Below, piece by piece: positions 44,213-53,048 of a DNA stretch of 64,000 nt. The position numbers and the translations under genes were made by a program. The DNA comes from DASVUS01 sp036388675 (lineage in GTDB: Bacteria; Armatimonadota; Abditibacteriia; Abditibacteriales; Abditibacteriaceae): NCBI GenBank assembly GCA_036388675.1, contig DASVRI010000025.1:62001-126000 (forward strand), in the 5' to 3' direction. The notes beneath the pieces are model-generated. The model did not search any database. It was not told where the DNA came from and saw nothing but the letters and a program-made list of their open reading frames with translations. Position 1 is the first letter of the stretch. Each line of letters starts with the position of its first letter.

Positions 44213-44437
44213 TCAGGACTTGCGCGGGAAGCCGGTCGTCGTAGGGGCGTAGCACGCTACGCCCAGAGCGCAACGTCCAGGCCCTAGCGTGCTACGCCCC
44301 GACATTGCCTGCATTTGCAAGCCTGCTGCGTAAGTCCTGAGAATTGCCCGAATGTACGGCGGTTTATAAAGCCAGCCTTTCATACGGGTAAAACGTTGCT
44401 GCACTTCGGCATCACTATTTTTTTGTGCCTCACTCAT
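44213..44437 (-). CDS. Small open frame overlapping element B, possible truncated gene
   Basis: The first 34 residues (MSEAQKNSDAEVQQRFTRMKGWLYKPPYIRAILR) look protein-like, but the rest reads through palindromic element B and is not believable. Either a short gene was truncated by the element, or this is chance. Confidence 0.3.
   Translation of the reverse strand: MSEAQKNSDAEVQQRFTRMKGWLYKPPYIRAILRTYAAGLQMQAMSGRSTLGPGRCALGVACYAPTTTGFPRKS
44214..44339. repeat. Palindromic element B, copy 2
   Basis: Outer inverted repeat CAGGACTT (44214-44221) / AAGTCCTG (44332-44339). It holds GGGGCGTAGCACGCTACGCCC and, inverted nearby, CCCTAGCGTGCTACGCCCC, then CCTGCATTTGCAAGCCTGCTGCGTAAG. The core matches copy 1 at 20938-21039 (GGGCGTAGCACGCTACGCCC; CCTGCATTTGCAAGCC). 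Confidence 0.85.
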
Positions 44438-44700
44438 CAACTTATGGTTTGGGGCACGCAGCAAACTTTTAGCGCACCGATGTGAATTCGTCCGTTGCTC
44501 TTCGCCTCTGCCTCTCTTTAATCATATTCGTCGCGTGATATTCGTTATCATGCGGCAGTGAATGCAGCTACCAGCATCATTCGCCGACAACGCCGGTTTA
44601 GGGAGTGCCGGAAACAAGACTAAAATCGAATGCCGGGAATAAATAGAGAGAACGTCGGTATGCAGGCATGGTGTGAAATGTTTATAGGAATGGGACCACA

Positions 44701-47700
44701 ATGAGACAGGAACAGGAAGATAGCGGAGGCGGTGATGTTATCCGAGTACTCTTAATCGCGGATAATGAAGCCGATTCGGTTCCCATTCGCGAATTGTTGG
44801 AGAATGCAAGTTCTGGACAGTTCGACCTGCACTACGTCTCGACCTATGACGAGGGGCTGGCCTCTATTTGCCATGGCGGCTACGATGTATGTCTGCTCGA
44901 CTTGCGTCTTGGTGCTCACTCTGGCATCGACATTCTACACAAAGCCCGTGAAACGGGATGTTGGGTTCCTACGATTCTGCTCACCGCATCCGATACCCAC
45001 GAAGTCGGTGAGCAGGTGTTGCGCGCCCAGGCCTCGGATTACCTGGTTAAAACCGGCCTCACCGGACGCAAATTGGTGCGCGCCATCCGCTATGCAATTA
45101 AGAACGGCCAGGCGGCGCAGTCACTAAAACAGTCGCTGCAAGTTTTGCAGGCGACACTCGATGCCCTGACGGCACACATCGCAGCACTCGACGAAACTGG
45201 AACTATTGTCGCGGTCAACCAGGCGTGGCGCCACTTTGCTCAAGAGAATGGCTGCATCGGCGGACAGTGCGACATCGGCATGAATTACCTGCGGGTGTGT
45301 GATATGGCTATGGCGCCCGACGCGCAAGAGGCGCATCTCATGGCGAGCGGCATTCGAAGCGTTATCAGTGGTGAGATACCAAAGTTTACTCTTGAGTACT
45401 CGTTTTCAGGCTCAGAAGGTATCCGCTGGTTTCTGGTAAGCGTTACGCGCTTCATGTGGGATGGCCCACCACACGTCGTCGTTGCCCACGAAGATGTGAC
45501 ACAGCGCCATGAATCCGAAGCTGCCATGCGTGCAAGCGAAGCACGTTTTCGCGCCGCTGCTGAAGGCAGCCTCGATTCGTTCTTCCTTCTGGAAAGCGTC
45601 CGTGACGCCGCTGGAGCGTTGCACGATCTGCGCGTTGTGTACTGCAATGCCCATGGTGCGGCTCTGTTGAACCGCCCGCTAAACGAAATTCATGGCCACC
45701 AACTGCGCACTCTTATCCCAGCGCATCGTGCTCAGGATTTTATCGACACCTGCCGGGAGGTGATTGAAACTCGCGTTGCAATTGAGAAAATCAATCCTGC
45801 CGATTTTTCTGAGACTAATGCCGATTGGCTGCACTTCCAGGTTGTGCCGCTGGACGATGGTGTGGCCATTACGATTAAAGATATTTCCGAAGAAAAGCGA
45901 TCTCTTCGAGCATTGCAAAAGCGCGAGCAGCAACTTTCTGAAGCGCAACAAATCGCCCACATCGGCAGTTGGGATGCGGACTCGAATACCGGGGTCATAA
46001 AGTGGTCCGACGAATCGTATCGCATCTATGGGCTTGAACCGCAAAGCGAAGAACTCTCTGTTGATCGAGTTCTTGAGATTATTCATCCCGATGACCGCGC
46101 AGCGGTGCGTGAAACCACCGCGCGAGCCAGGCAGAACAGGGATCCCGTTATCTTGCAGCATCGCCTGGTGCGCCCGGATGGTGAACTGCGCATTGTGGAA
46201 TCGCGAGCTGAAGTCGTTGCCGATGCACACGGCGCAGCGGCGCGCGTAGTCGGCACAGTACACGACATAACAGAGCAGGTTCAGGCCGAACGCGCGTTGC
46301 ATGAAAGCCGGGAGCGCCTGCAAGCCATTATCACGACGGTGGACATGGTGATCTGGTCGCTCGACCGCGATGGTGTGATCACCATGTCCGAGGGCAAAGG
46401 TCTGGCTACTGTGGGCCTGAAGCCAGGCGAAGTTGTCGGGCGCAGCATCTTTGAACTCTATGCCGACGACTCGCCTTCGGGACAGGCGGCACGCCGCGTG
46501 TTGTCCGGTGAAGATGTTGGCGTCACGCTGGAAAACGGCGATGTTTACTGGGAAGTGCGCTACTCGCCGTTGCGCAACCGCGAGGGCCAAATCATTGGTG
46601 CCATTGGCCTGGCCATCGATATTACCGAACGGCTGCAGACCGAAAAAGCGCTTCTCAAATCGAACCAGCAAATCCTGACGATTTGGGAAAGCATGGCCGA
46701 TGCATTCTATGCCCTGGACTCTGAGTGGCAATTCACCCATCTCAACACGCAGGCCGAGCGCTTGCTGCAACGTGGCAGAGATGAACTGCTCGGCAGGGTC
46801 ATTTGGGATGTGTTTCCCGAAACAGTCGCTTCAACCTTCTTTGACGAATACACGCGCGCCGTCCGTGAACAGGTGCCGGTCTCTTTCGAAGAATTCTATC
46901 CACCGTTGGGAGGCTGGTTTGCAGTTCGCGCTTATCCTTCGGAAGTTGGTTTGTCGGTTTATTTCGACAACATCACTGAGCGCAGGCGTGCGGAAGAAGC
47001 ACTGCGCCAGGCCGAGGAAAAGTATCGTAGCATTTTTGAGCATGCTGTTGAAGGCATTTTTCAATGCACGCCTGATGCCCGCTATGTCCATGTGAATCCG
47101 GCTCTGGCCCGCATCTATGGTTACGATTCGCCGCAAGACCTTATAAACAGTGTCACCGACATCCGCCAGCAATTCGTTGACACACATCATTACGCTGAGT
47201 TGCTACAAACCTTGAATGATGAAGGTATGGTGCGCGAAGTCGAAGCACAGGTCTTCCGTAAAGATGGCACCGTTATTTGGATTTCCATCAACGCACGCAC
47301 CATTCGCGACAATGCAGGACAGCCGCTGTTCTACGAGAGCAGCGTCGAAGATATATCGCAACGTAAAGAATCCGAGTACCGGCTGTACCTTGAAGCTTTC
47401 TACGATCGATTGACCAGGCTGCCTAACCGTGCTCTGTTCATCAACCGCCTGGGGCATGTCCTGGAGCTAGCGAAGCGGCGGGAAGAATTCCGTTTTGCTG
47501 TTCTGTTTCTGGATTTCGATGGTTTCAAGCACATCAACGACAGCCTGGGCCATGTGCTTGGTGACGAATTGCTGATTGAAGTCGGACGACGTCTGGGAGT
47601 GGGTCTGCGCCCTGGCGATACGGTTGCCCGCCTGGGGGGCGATGAATTCACCGTGTTGCTGGAAGACATCAAAGATGTAAATTCGGCAATACAAGTTGCC

Positions 47701-48699
47701 CAACGCATTCATCACGAAATGGCGCGGCCACTGCACCTCGACGGGCATGAGGTGTTTCCTTCGGTCAGCATTGGCATCGCTCTCAGTACGCCAAACTATG
47801 AAAAAGCCGAAGATGTGCTGCGCGATGCCGACACCGCCATGTATCGGGCCAAAGCGCGCGGTCGCGGCCACTATCAGGTATTCGACCCAAGTATGCACGC
47901 TCATGCCGTGCATCGCCTCAACATGGAAGGCGAGTTGCGACGTGCCATTGAAAACGGGGAAATAGAACCCTTCTATCAGCCCATTGTGGCGCTGGACAAC
48001 GGTGCCTTGTGCGGTTTCGAAGCGCTGGTGCGTTGGCACCACCCGCAGCGGGGCGTGGTTGCTCCCGGAGAATTTATTCCCATCGCGGAAGAGACCGGCT
48101 TAATTGTTCCACTGGATGAGCGCGTGCGCTGGCTCGCCTGCCGCCAATTGCAGCAATGGCAAGCCGATAACGCTCATGGCCGCCACTGGACAATGAGCGT
48201 TAATGTATCGCGCAAAACCTTCTCCGTCGCCAATCTTGATACCGAAATAGAGCACGTATTACACATGACGCAACTGCCGCCTCAATCGTTGAAGGTGGAG
48301 ATTACGGAAACGACCATCGTTGACAATGTGGCTGTGGCCGAATCAACGCTGCGCAAATTAAAAGAGCGTGGCGTCAGTCTCAGCATGGACGACTTTGGCA
48401 CCGGGTACTCATCACTCAGTTATCTGCATCGTTTCCCGTTGGACTCGCTCAAAATCGACCGCTCATTTGTCACGCGCATTGTGCAGGGTGGCGAAAGCCT
48501 GGAAATCGTGCGCGCTATCATCACTCTGGCGCATACACTTCGCATGAACGTTGTCGCCGAAGGCGTTGAAAGCGCCGGGCAGGCGACACTGCTGCGCGAA
48601 TTGGGCTGTGAATTCGGGCAGGGCTACTTCTTCTCTCCACCAGTTCACGCCGCATCGGCTACTCAAATGCTGGCGCCCGGTTACCACTGGAACTGGTAA
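44701..48699 (+). CDS. REC-PAS-GGDEF-EAL cyclic-di-GMP signalling protein
   Basis: 1332 residues. REC domain at about 14-135 (phospho-acceptor Asp in VCLLDLRLG, conserved Lys in DYLVKTGL), then about six PAS/PAC domains to residue 900. GGDEF domain: canonical RLGGDEF (979-983), preceded by RPGD at 970-973, the product-inhibition I-site. EAL domain (1080-1320): GFEALVRWHHPQ (E1107), DDFGTGYSSLSYLHRFPLDSLKIDRSF, and AEGVESAGQ, all catalytic motifs intact. It could both make and degrade c-di-GMP under control of the sensors. GAGTACTC copies at 44744 and 45394 are in the N-terminal part only. No sensor kinase is adjacent; the receiver protein next door may be related. Confidence 0.96.
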   Translation: MRQEQEDSGGGDVIRVLLIADNEADSVPIRELLENASSGQFDLHYVSTYDEGLASICHGGYDVCLLDLRLGAHSGIDILHKARETGCWVPTILLTASDTHEVGEQVLRAQASDYLVKTGLTGRKLVRAIRYAIKNGQAAQSLKQSLQVLQATLDALTAHIAALDETGTIVAVNQAWRHFAQENGCIGGQCDIGMNYLRVCDMAMAPDAQEAHLMASGIRSVISGEIPKFTLEYSFSGSEGIRWFLVSVTRFMWDGPPHVVVAHEDVTQRHESEAAMRASEARFRAAAEGSLDSFFLLESVRDAAGALHDLRVVYCNAHGAALLNRPLNEIHGHQLRTLIPAHRAQDFIDTCREVIETRVAIEKINPADFSETNADWLHFQVVPLDDGVAITIKDISEEKRSLRALQKREQQLSEAQQIAHIGSWDADSNTGVIKWSDESYRIYGLEPQSEELSVDRVLEIIHPDDRAAVRETTARARQNRDPVILQHRLVRPDGELRIVESRAEVVADAHGAAARVVGTVHDITEQVQAERALHESRERLQAIITTVDMVIWSLDRDGVITMSEGKGLATVGLKPGEVVGRSIFELYADDSPSGQAARRVLSGEDVGVTLENGDVYWEVRYSPLRNREGQIIGAIGLAIDITERLQTEKALLKSNQQILTIWESMADAFYALDSEWQFTHLNTQAERLLQRGRDELLGRVIWDVFPETVASTFFDEYTRAVREQVPVSFEEFYPPLGGWFAVRAYPSEVGLSVYFDNITERRRAEEALRQAEEKYRSIFEHAVEGIFQCTPDARYVHVNPALARIYGYDSPQDLINSVTDIRQQFVDTHHYAELLQTLNDEGMVREVEAQVFRKDGTVIWISINARTIRDNAGQPLFYESSVEDISQRKESEYRLYLEAFYDRLTRLPNRALFINRLGHVLELAKRREEFRFAVLFLDFDGFKHINDSLGHVLGDELLIEVGRRLGVGLRPGDTVARLGGDEFTVLLEDIKDVNSAIQVAQRIHHEMARPLHLDGHEVFPSVSIGIALSTPNYEKAEDVLRDADTAMYRAKARGRGHYQVFDPSMHAHAVHRLNMEGELRRAIENGEIEPFYQPIVALDNGALCGFEALVRWHHPQRGVVAPGEFIPIAEETGLIVPLDERVRWLACRQLQQWQADNAHGRHWTMSVNVSRKTFSVANLDTEIEHVLHMTQLPPQSLKVEITETTIVDNVAVAESTLRKLKERGVSLSMDDFGTGYSSLSYLHRFPLDSLKIDRSFVTRIVQGGESLEIVRAIITLAHTLRMNVVAEGVESAGQATLLRELGCEFGQGYFFSPPVHAASATQMLAPGYHWNW

Positions 48700-48781
48700 A
48701 AGACTCTCCTGCCGGCGACCCGCGAACGCGACGGCCCGCGAACGCGGCGGCCCGCGGATACAGTGTGCAACCGGCTAAGGC

Positions 48782-49165
48782 TTACTTTGCCATCAGTTTC
48801 AAAATGGTATCCAGGAAAGTCTGAGGATCGATTGGCTTTTCGATGAAGTCGGTGGCCTTTACCTCTTCGGCTCTTCGCTTGTCCTGCTCCCGCACAGCAC
48901 CAGACACAAAGACAATCGGCACAGTCGAGTCTAATGAGCGAATTTTCTCACAGAGGGAGGTGCCGGCACCATCTTTTAGCAGGTAGTCCAGGAGGTAAAG
49001 GTCAAACGATTGGCTGCCTGTAGCTGGGGTGAGCAGCGCCTGAGCTTCTGTGACCGTTGTAGCCGGCACGACTTCATACCCCGCTCCTTTCAAGAGGAAA
49101 ATGATAAAAGAGCGGGTGTCGTCATGATCTTCGAGATAAAGGATGCGCGGTTTATCAGATTCCAT
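48782..49165 (-). CDS. Single-domain response regulator (receiver)
   Basis: 127 residues from ATG 49165 (AAAGG upstream). RILYLEDHDDTRSFIIFLLKGAGYEVVPA has the acidic pair (EDHDD), YLLDYLLKDGAG the phospho-acceptor Asp, and TDFIEKPIDPQTF the conserved Lys. There is no output domain, so it probably works by binding partners, like CheY. It is convergent with the preceding cyclic-di-GMP protein gene. The frame extends to 49249 without features. Confidence 0.9.
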   Translation of the reverse strand: MESDKPRILYLEDHDDTRSFIIFLLKGAGYEVVPATTVTEAQALLTPATGSQSFDLYLLDYLLKDGAGTSLCEKIRSLDSTVPIVFVSGAVREQDKRRAEEVKATDFIEKPIDPQTFLDTILKLMAK

Positions 49166-49424
49166 GAAAGCCTTTGGGTGAGCGATATTACCAGAAAGTG
49201 ACGTCGCCATCTGCTCACAAGCGCCTACGTTGTAACATATCAACATCAACTCTGGTTGCGTTGTGTGTCCTACCGCACATAAAACACCAATTTGCTTTGC
49301 ACCAGACCCTTAACACGGTTCAACTCGATGATCGCGCACTGCTACTTCATTAGCTCTGCACTGCCACGGACTTCAATGTACAGTAGCCCTGATAATAAAA
49401 TACCCCAAGTTGCTACCTACGGTG

Positions 49425-49625
49425 CGCCGCCCGTGAACGTTGGGCTGAACGGACTGATGATGAGAACAAGACCCCTGAAGCGGCCTGAGAAGTGATCGTC
49501 AGGAGTGATCATCAGGAGTGATCATCAGCCCCGTTCACGAGGCTTCTCCTCATCAGCGGCACTGCTTCAGCAGCACTGCTTCAGCAGCACTGCTTCAGCA
49601 GCACTGCTTCAGCGGCGGGCAACCT
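49425..49625. repeat. Palindrome-rich non-coding element A, copy 2 (inverted, expanded)
   Basis: Reading the reverse complement reproduces the blocks at 14351-14500: CCCGTGAACG near a GGGCTGA, AAGAACAAGAC-like GAGAACAAGAC, CTGAAGCGGCCT, repeated ATCATCAG, CAGCCCCGTT and CTGCTTCAG. It includes a tandem array (49561-49616). Confidence 0.6.
49561..49616. repeat. Four tandem 14-bp repeats
   Basis: ACTGCTTCAGCAGC four times (last unit ends CGGC), beginning 49561, 49575, 49589 and 49603. A 13-bp partial repeat (GTGATCATCAGGA, three units) lies just before, around 49492-49528. Confidence 0.9.
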
Positions 49626-49709
49626 CATAAGTGGCAACTTGGATTGAAATAGTAAAAGGGCACTAGTTATCAAGCGCGTACTCGATTCGCAGCAAGTTGT
49701 TACAAGACA

Positions 49710-50945
49710 TTAAGTGCGTGCGAGCGCGTGACGGCGGCGTATCTGGAAAAGCGACGCGAGGCTGAAAAGCAAGCCTCCTGCGATGATGGTAAACGCGGAG
49801 CCGTGTTTCTCCCACATTGTAAACGGCACTGGAGGCGGTGGCCCGGCATCGTGCCAGCCTTTCCAAAAAGTGGCATCGGTGTCGGGATGCCGGCCTTTTT
49901 GCAAACGCGTCATCATGTAAGCCGTGCGTTTTTGCTGATACTCTTCGGCTTCGTCACGCAGGCGTGTGTAGATTTCTTGTATTTTCTGCGGCGAGTAGGA
50001 ACGGATCGGTTGATCTTCGTGGGGCGCGACGACTTCCTGTAACTGAGTACTCGTCGGCGCTTGTGGGTATAGGGATCGTTTGCCGGCGGCAATGAGTTCC
50101 ATGCTGCGTAGTTGCGCCATCTCCGACAGACTACCTTTGCCTTGTATTTCGAGCGGCAGTTGCAGCGCGTAAAACACATCGAGGCTTTCCCAAGCGTTGC
50201 CTAAAACGATCAATCCCGTGAGACCTTCGACTGCATCCGTCAGCCCCTTCTTACGTAACTCTTCCTGAGCGCCCTGTTTGTTGTATTGATACTCGTAAAG
50301 TTCTTCCCGCCCATATTTCAATGGAATTTTCAGAATATTAGGCAGAGGGTCTTCAGCAGTGGCTTTAGGTGGAGAAATAATCCAGCGCATCGTCTTGAGC
50401 TGATACTTCTCGCGGCCAAAATGCGCGTTCGGCTTGATTTTAATCGCCGTTGCGATGTGGTCCGCCGCTGTTTTTATCTCACTTATTTTCGAGCGGTCGG
50501 CGCCGTTACGAATCCAACGATGCGCCCAAAATGTGCCGACGTTCGCATGATAGCGATACCAGTGTTCGCGCAGGCTTTCATTAGCCGGGATCTTTGCATT
50601 AAGATGAGTAAACGGCTTCTGTTGTAGGAGTTGTGTGTGTTTCTTTTCGATCCACATGATAGCGTCGTTGCTGCGACCGATGCGATCGGAGGCTACGGCG
50701 GCATCATCGTACAGCGAGAGTTGCGACGGGTCTTGCTTGAGTTGCGCGGCAACGCGCTTTAAACGCATTTCATAAAACAATGGCGGGTTACGCTCGAAAC
50801 GTCCAGTGATGACTTGCATCGCTCTAGGCAGAGCGCCTGATTCCCGTTCGAGCAGGTCGCTGTCGCGGTCGTTGAGGCAGGCTATTGCGGAGGAACCCAC
50901 AACTCCCAAGCACAGTGCAACTGATAATAACGCGCAACGTTTCAT
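49710..50945 (-). CDS. Exported protein with TPR-like helices and C-terminal membrane anchor
   Basis: 411 residues: signal peptide MKRCALLSVALCLGVVGSSAIA, then helical repeat-like regions (LYDDAAVASDRIGRSNDAIMWIEKKH), a segment ADHIATAIKIKPNAHFGREKYQLKTMRWI, then TDAVEGLTGLIVLGNAWESLDVFYAL, and a final transmembrane helix (FTIIAGGLLFSLASLFQIRRR). The A-x-x-x-I-K-I-x-P-x-A-H-F-G-R pattern is TPR-like. No family is recognised. The protein is probably anchored facing the outside. A GAGTACTC copy at 50045 is inside. Confidence 0.8.
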   Translation of the reverse strand: MKRCALLSVALCLGVVGSSAIACLNDRDSDLLERESGALPRAMQVITGRFERNPPLFYEMRLKRVAAQLKQDPSQLSLYDDAAVASDRIGRSNDAIMWIEKKHTQLLQQKPFTHLNAKIPANESLREHWYRYHANVGTFWAHRWIRNGADRSKISEIKTAADHIATAIKIKPNAHFGREKYQLKTMRWIISPPKATAEDPLPNILKIPLKYGREELYEYQYNKQGAQEELRKKGLTDAVEGLTGLIVLGNAWESLDVFYALQLPLEIQGKGSLSEMAQLRSMELIAAGKRSLYPQAPTSTQLQEVVAPHEDQPIRSYSPQKIQEIYTRLRDEAEEYQQKRTAYMMTRLQKGRHPDTDATFWKGWHDAGPPPPVPFTMWEKHGSAFTIIAGGLLFSLASLFQIRRRHALART

Positions 50946-51048
50946 ACTCGCCTCCGTATATGAATATTGTACCCACAGTCAAGGGCACCCAATCACGCTT
51001 TGCACGTATAACAAAGAGCTATTGCCGGGCGGCAAGGAGAACGAATTG

Positions 51049-51933
51049 ATGAGCCAACACAAAGACGAAACACTTGCAACATCGGAAACCAAAAACGAAG
51101 CGACACTGAATCGTCGTGCTTTCCTGCAAACCGCCGGATTGACAGTTGCCGGAATCGCCGCATCGAGTACTCTTCTCGATGCACAGGCGCAGGATGCGGC
51201 CACGCCGAGTGCTACTACGCAGAGTGCTACTACGCAGAGTGCGGCCACGCCGGGTACGGCTACATCGAGTGCCGGCACTCAGAATGCGGCCAGTTATCCG
51301 ATGCCGCCGAGGCTGGTAGAAAAGCCGCTCAAGCCTTCGACGTTGAACACCGAAGGAATTTCGCGCCGCACGCATGAAGAGCACTTCAAGCTGTATCAAG
51401 GTTACGTGCGTAAGAGCAACGAGCTTTTTGAAGGCATTTCCAAAGTCACGCGCGACCCGGCCAAAGCGAACCAGACTTACTCGGAAATACGCGAGATGAA
51501 AGTCGAACTGTCGTTTGCTCTGGGCGGTGTGAAAAACCACGAACTGTATTTCGATATTCTGGGTGGCGCCGGTTCGCAGCCGCAGGGCCGTTTGCTCGAA
51601 GAGATTAATCGCAGTTTCGGTTCGGTTGCGGCCTGGGCTGCCGACATGAAAGCCACCGGCATTGCGGCGCGTGGTTGGGTATGGACGGCCTATGATTACG
51701 ATTTGAAGCGCCTGATGAACTACATCGGCGACACGCAAAACACCTATCCGATGTGGAACGCCACACCTATCATCGGCCTGGATGTGTATGAGCACGCCTA
51801 TTATCTGGATTACGGCACCAGACGCGCCGACTACATTGATGCTTTTCTGCGCAACCTCAACTGGAACGCCATCAACACACGCTTTCAATTGGCCAACGGG
51901 CCAGCGAGTACTCTGGTGACAACGGTAACATAA
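51049..51933 (+). CDS. sodA: Tat-exported Fe/Mn superoxide dismutase
   Basis: 294 residues from ATG 51049 (AAGGAG upstream). The start has a twin-arginine motif NRRAFLQTAGLTVAGIAASSTLL, an Ala/Thr/Ser-rich repeat linker (ATTQSATTQSAATPGT), then an SOD with metal ligands His in THEEHFKLY, His in KNHELYFDIL, and Asp and His in GLDVYEHAYYLDYG. It detoxifies superoxide, here outside the cytoplasm. Whether iron or manganese is used is unclear. A GAGTACTC copy at 51165 lies in the Tat region and another (51906) near the end. Confidence 0.93.
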   Translation: MSQHKDETLATSETKNEATLNRRAFLQTAGLTVAGIAASSTLLDAQAQDAATPSATTQSATTQSAATPGTATSSAGTQNAASYPMPPRLVEKPLKPSTLNTEGISRRTHEEHFKLYQGYVRKSNELFEGISKVTRDPAKANQTYSEIREMKVELSFALGGVKNHELYFDILGGAGSQPQGRLLEEINRSFGSVAAWAADMKATGIAARGWVWTAYDYDLKRLMNYIGDTQNTYPMWNATPIIGLDVYEHAYYLDYGTRRADYIDAFLRNLNWNAINTRFQLANGPASTLVTTVT

Positions 51934-51952
51934 AGCAAGGGGTCATACCAGC

Positions 51953-51998
51953 AAAAGCAAAAGAGTTCACGGCATTGCTCGTGAACTCTTTTGCTTTT
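51953..51998. terminator. Terminator after the SOD gene
   Basis: 18-bp stem (AAAAGCAAAAGAGTTCAC with GTGAACTCTTTTGCTTTT), 10-base loop. Lies between convergent SOD and site-2 protease genes, so it can terminate both. Confidence 0.85.
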
Positions 51999-52992
51999 AT
52001 TTGTCGTCGTCTTCGAACAAGCGCTGGAACTGCTTTTTGCGCCGTGCGCGCTTAACGCGTTCAAACGGGTTGAGATCGCGCCAGGAGAAGTCGTCGTCGC
52101 GACGCACTTTCTTCTTTTTGATCTTGGGTGTTCGACGGCCAGCACTTTCATAACGCGTCTCGAACCAAACTGCGTCACTTTGTTCGCGTAGAGTCATGCG
52201 AGTTTGATAGCACGTCATAAAACCGGCGATTGCCAAAAAAAGTAGGAATGAATTACCGGCTAACCCAACCAGACCCATCAAAACGGCAGCGGCCATTCCG
52301 GTAACGCAGGCGAAATTCATGGAGTTATAAAATCCAAAGCGCGGCCACAGAATCGTCTGGAGGATCCGCCCGCCATCTAACGGGAAAATTGGTAGCAAAT
52401 TAAAGAAAAAGAGCGCGAAGTTGACGCTATAAATCCACCACAAATAGTAAGCGATGTTATTGGAATAAATCAACGAATAGCTGGAGTCACTGGACAACAT
52501 GGCGTTGTTGCCGAACGCGAGGAGAGGATTGATCGGCAATGAAAACTGGAATCGGCTCATCGCGAGCAAAGCGAATCCGGTTATGATGCCGATCAACAAA
52601 TTGACAAAGAGGCCCCCCGAATGGCCAATAAATGAAGGCCACGGACGTTGCGGCGTGCGGATAAATGCTAATCCGCCTAGAGGCCACAAGAGAATTTCGT
52701 CCGCATCGCCACCCACATGACGCGCGGCGAAACAGTGACCAAATTCGTGTAACAAAACGATGCCGAACAAAATCACACTGCTGGTTAGTGCATCACGAAT
52801 TCCCATGCCGCCGCGAGAGTTGGAAAATAGCAAATTTACGGCAATGAGAATAATAAGCGTCGCGTGAACGCGAACACGAATGCCAAACCACTCGCCAAGC
52901 GAAACTGAGCCGTTTAGAAAGCCAAGTATTTTGCGCCCGAACCCACCGCTTTCGTAACGGCTGCGGCTGTAATCACGATCTTGCCAACCCAT
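51997..52992 (-). CDS. Site-2 protease family metalloprotease (M50)
   Basis: 331 residues. LFGIVLLHEFGHCFAARHVGG contains the HExxH zinc motif, and FNLLPIFPLDGGRIL the LDG motif. Several transmembrane segments surround them. The N-terminal 45 residues are hydrophilic, and the C-terminal tail is strongly charged and basic (KIKKKKVRRDDDFSWRDLNPFERVKRARRKKQF). No CBS domains are present. It cleaves transmembrane segments of regulatory or unknown proteins. Substrate unknown. Confidence 0.93.
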   Translation of the reverse strand: MGWQDRDYSRSRYESGGFGRKILGFLNGSVSLGEWFGIRVRVHATLIILIAVNLLFSNSRGGMGIRDALTSSVILFGIVLLHEFGHCFAARHVGGDADEILLWPLGGLAFIRTPQRPWPSFIGHSGGLFVNLLIGIITGFALLAMSRFQFSLPINPLLAFGNNAMLSSDSSYSLIYSNNIAYYLWWIYSVNFALFFFNLLPIFPLDGGRILQTILWPRFGFYNSMNFACVTGMAAAVLMGLVGLAGNSFLLFLAIAGFMTCYQTRMTLREQSDAVWFETRYESAGRRTPKIKKKKVRRDDDFSWRDLNPFERVKRARRKKQFQRLFEDDDK

Positions 52993-53048
52993 GAGAGTAT
53001 CCTCTGTACAACGCTGAACAACTATTGCAACGTAACAATATTAGTATG

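Noticed and set aside
49561..49616. Tandem repeats considered as a CRISPR array
   Set aside because: Units are 14 bp and directly adjacent with no spacers, and no cas genes are present.
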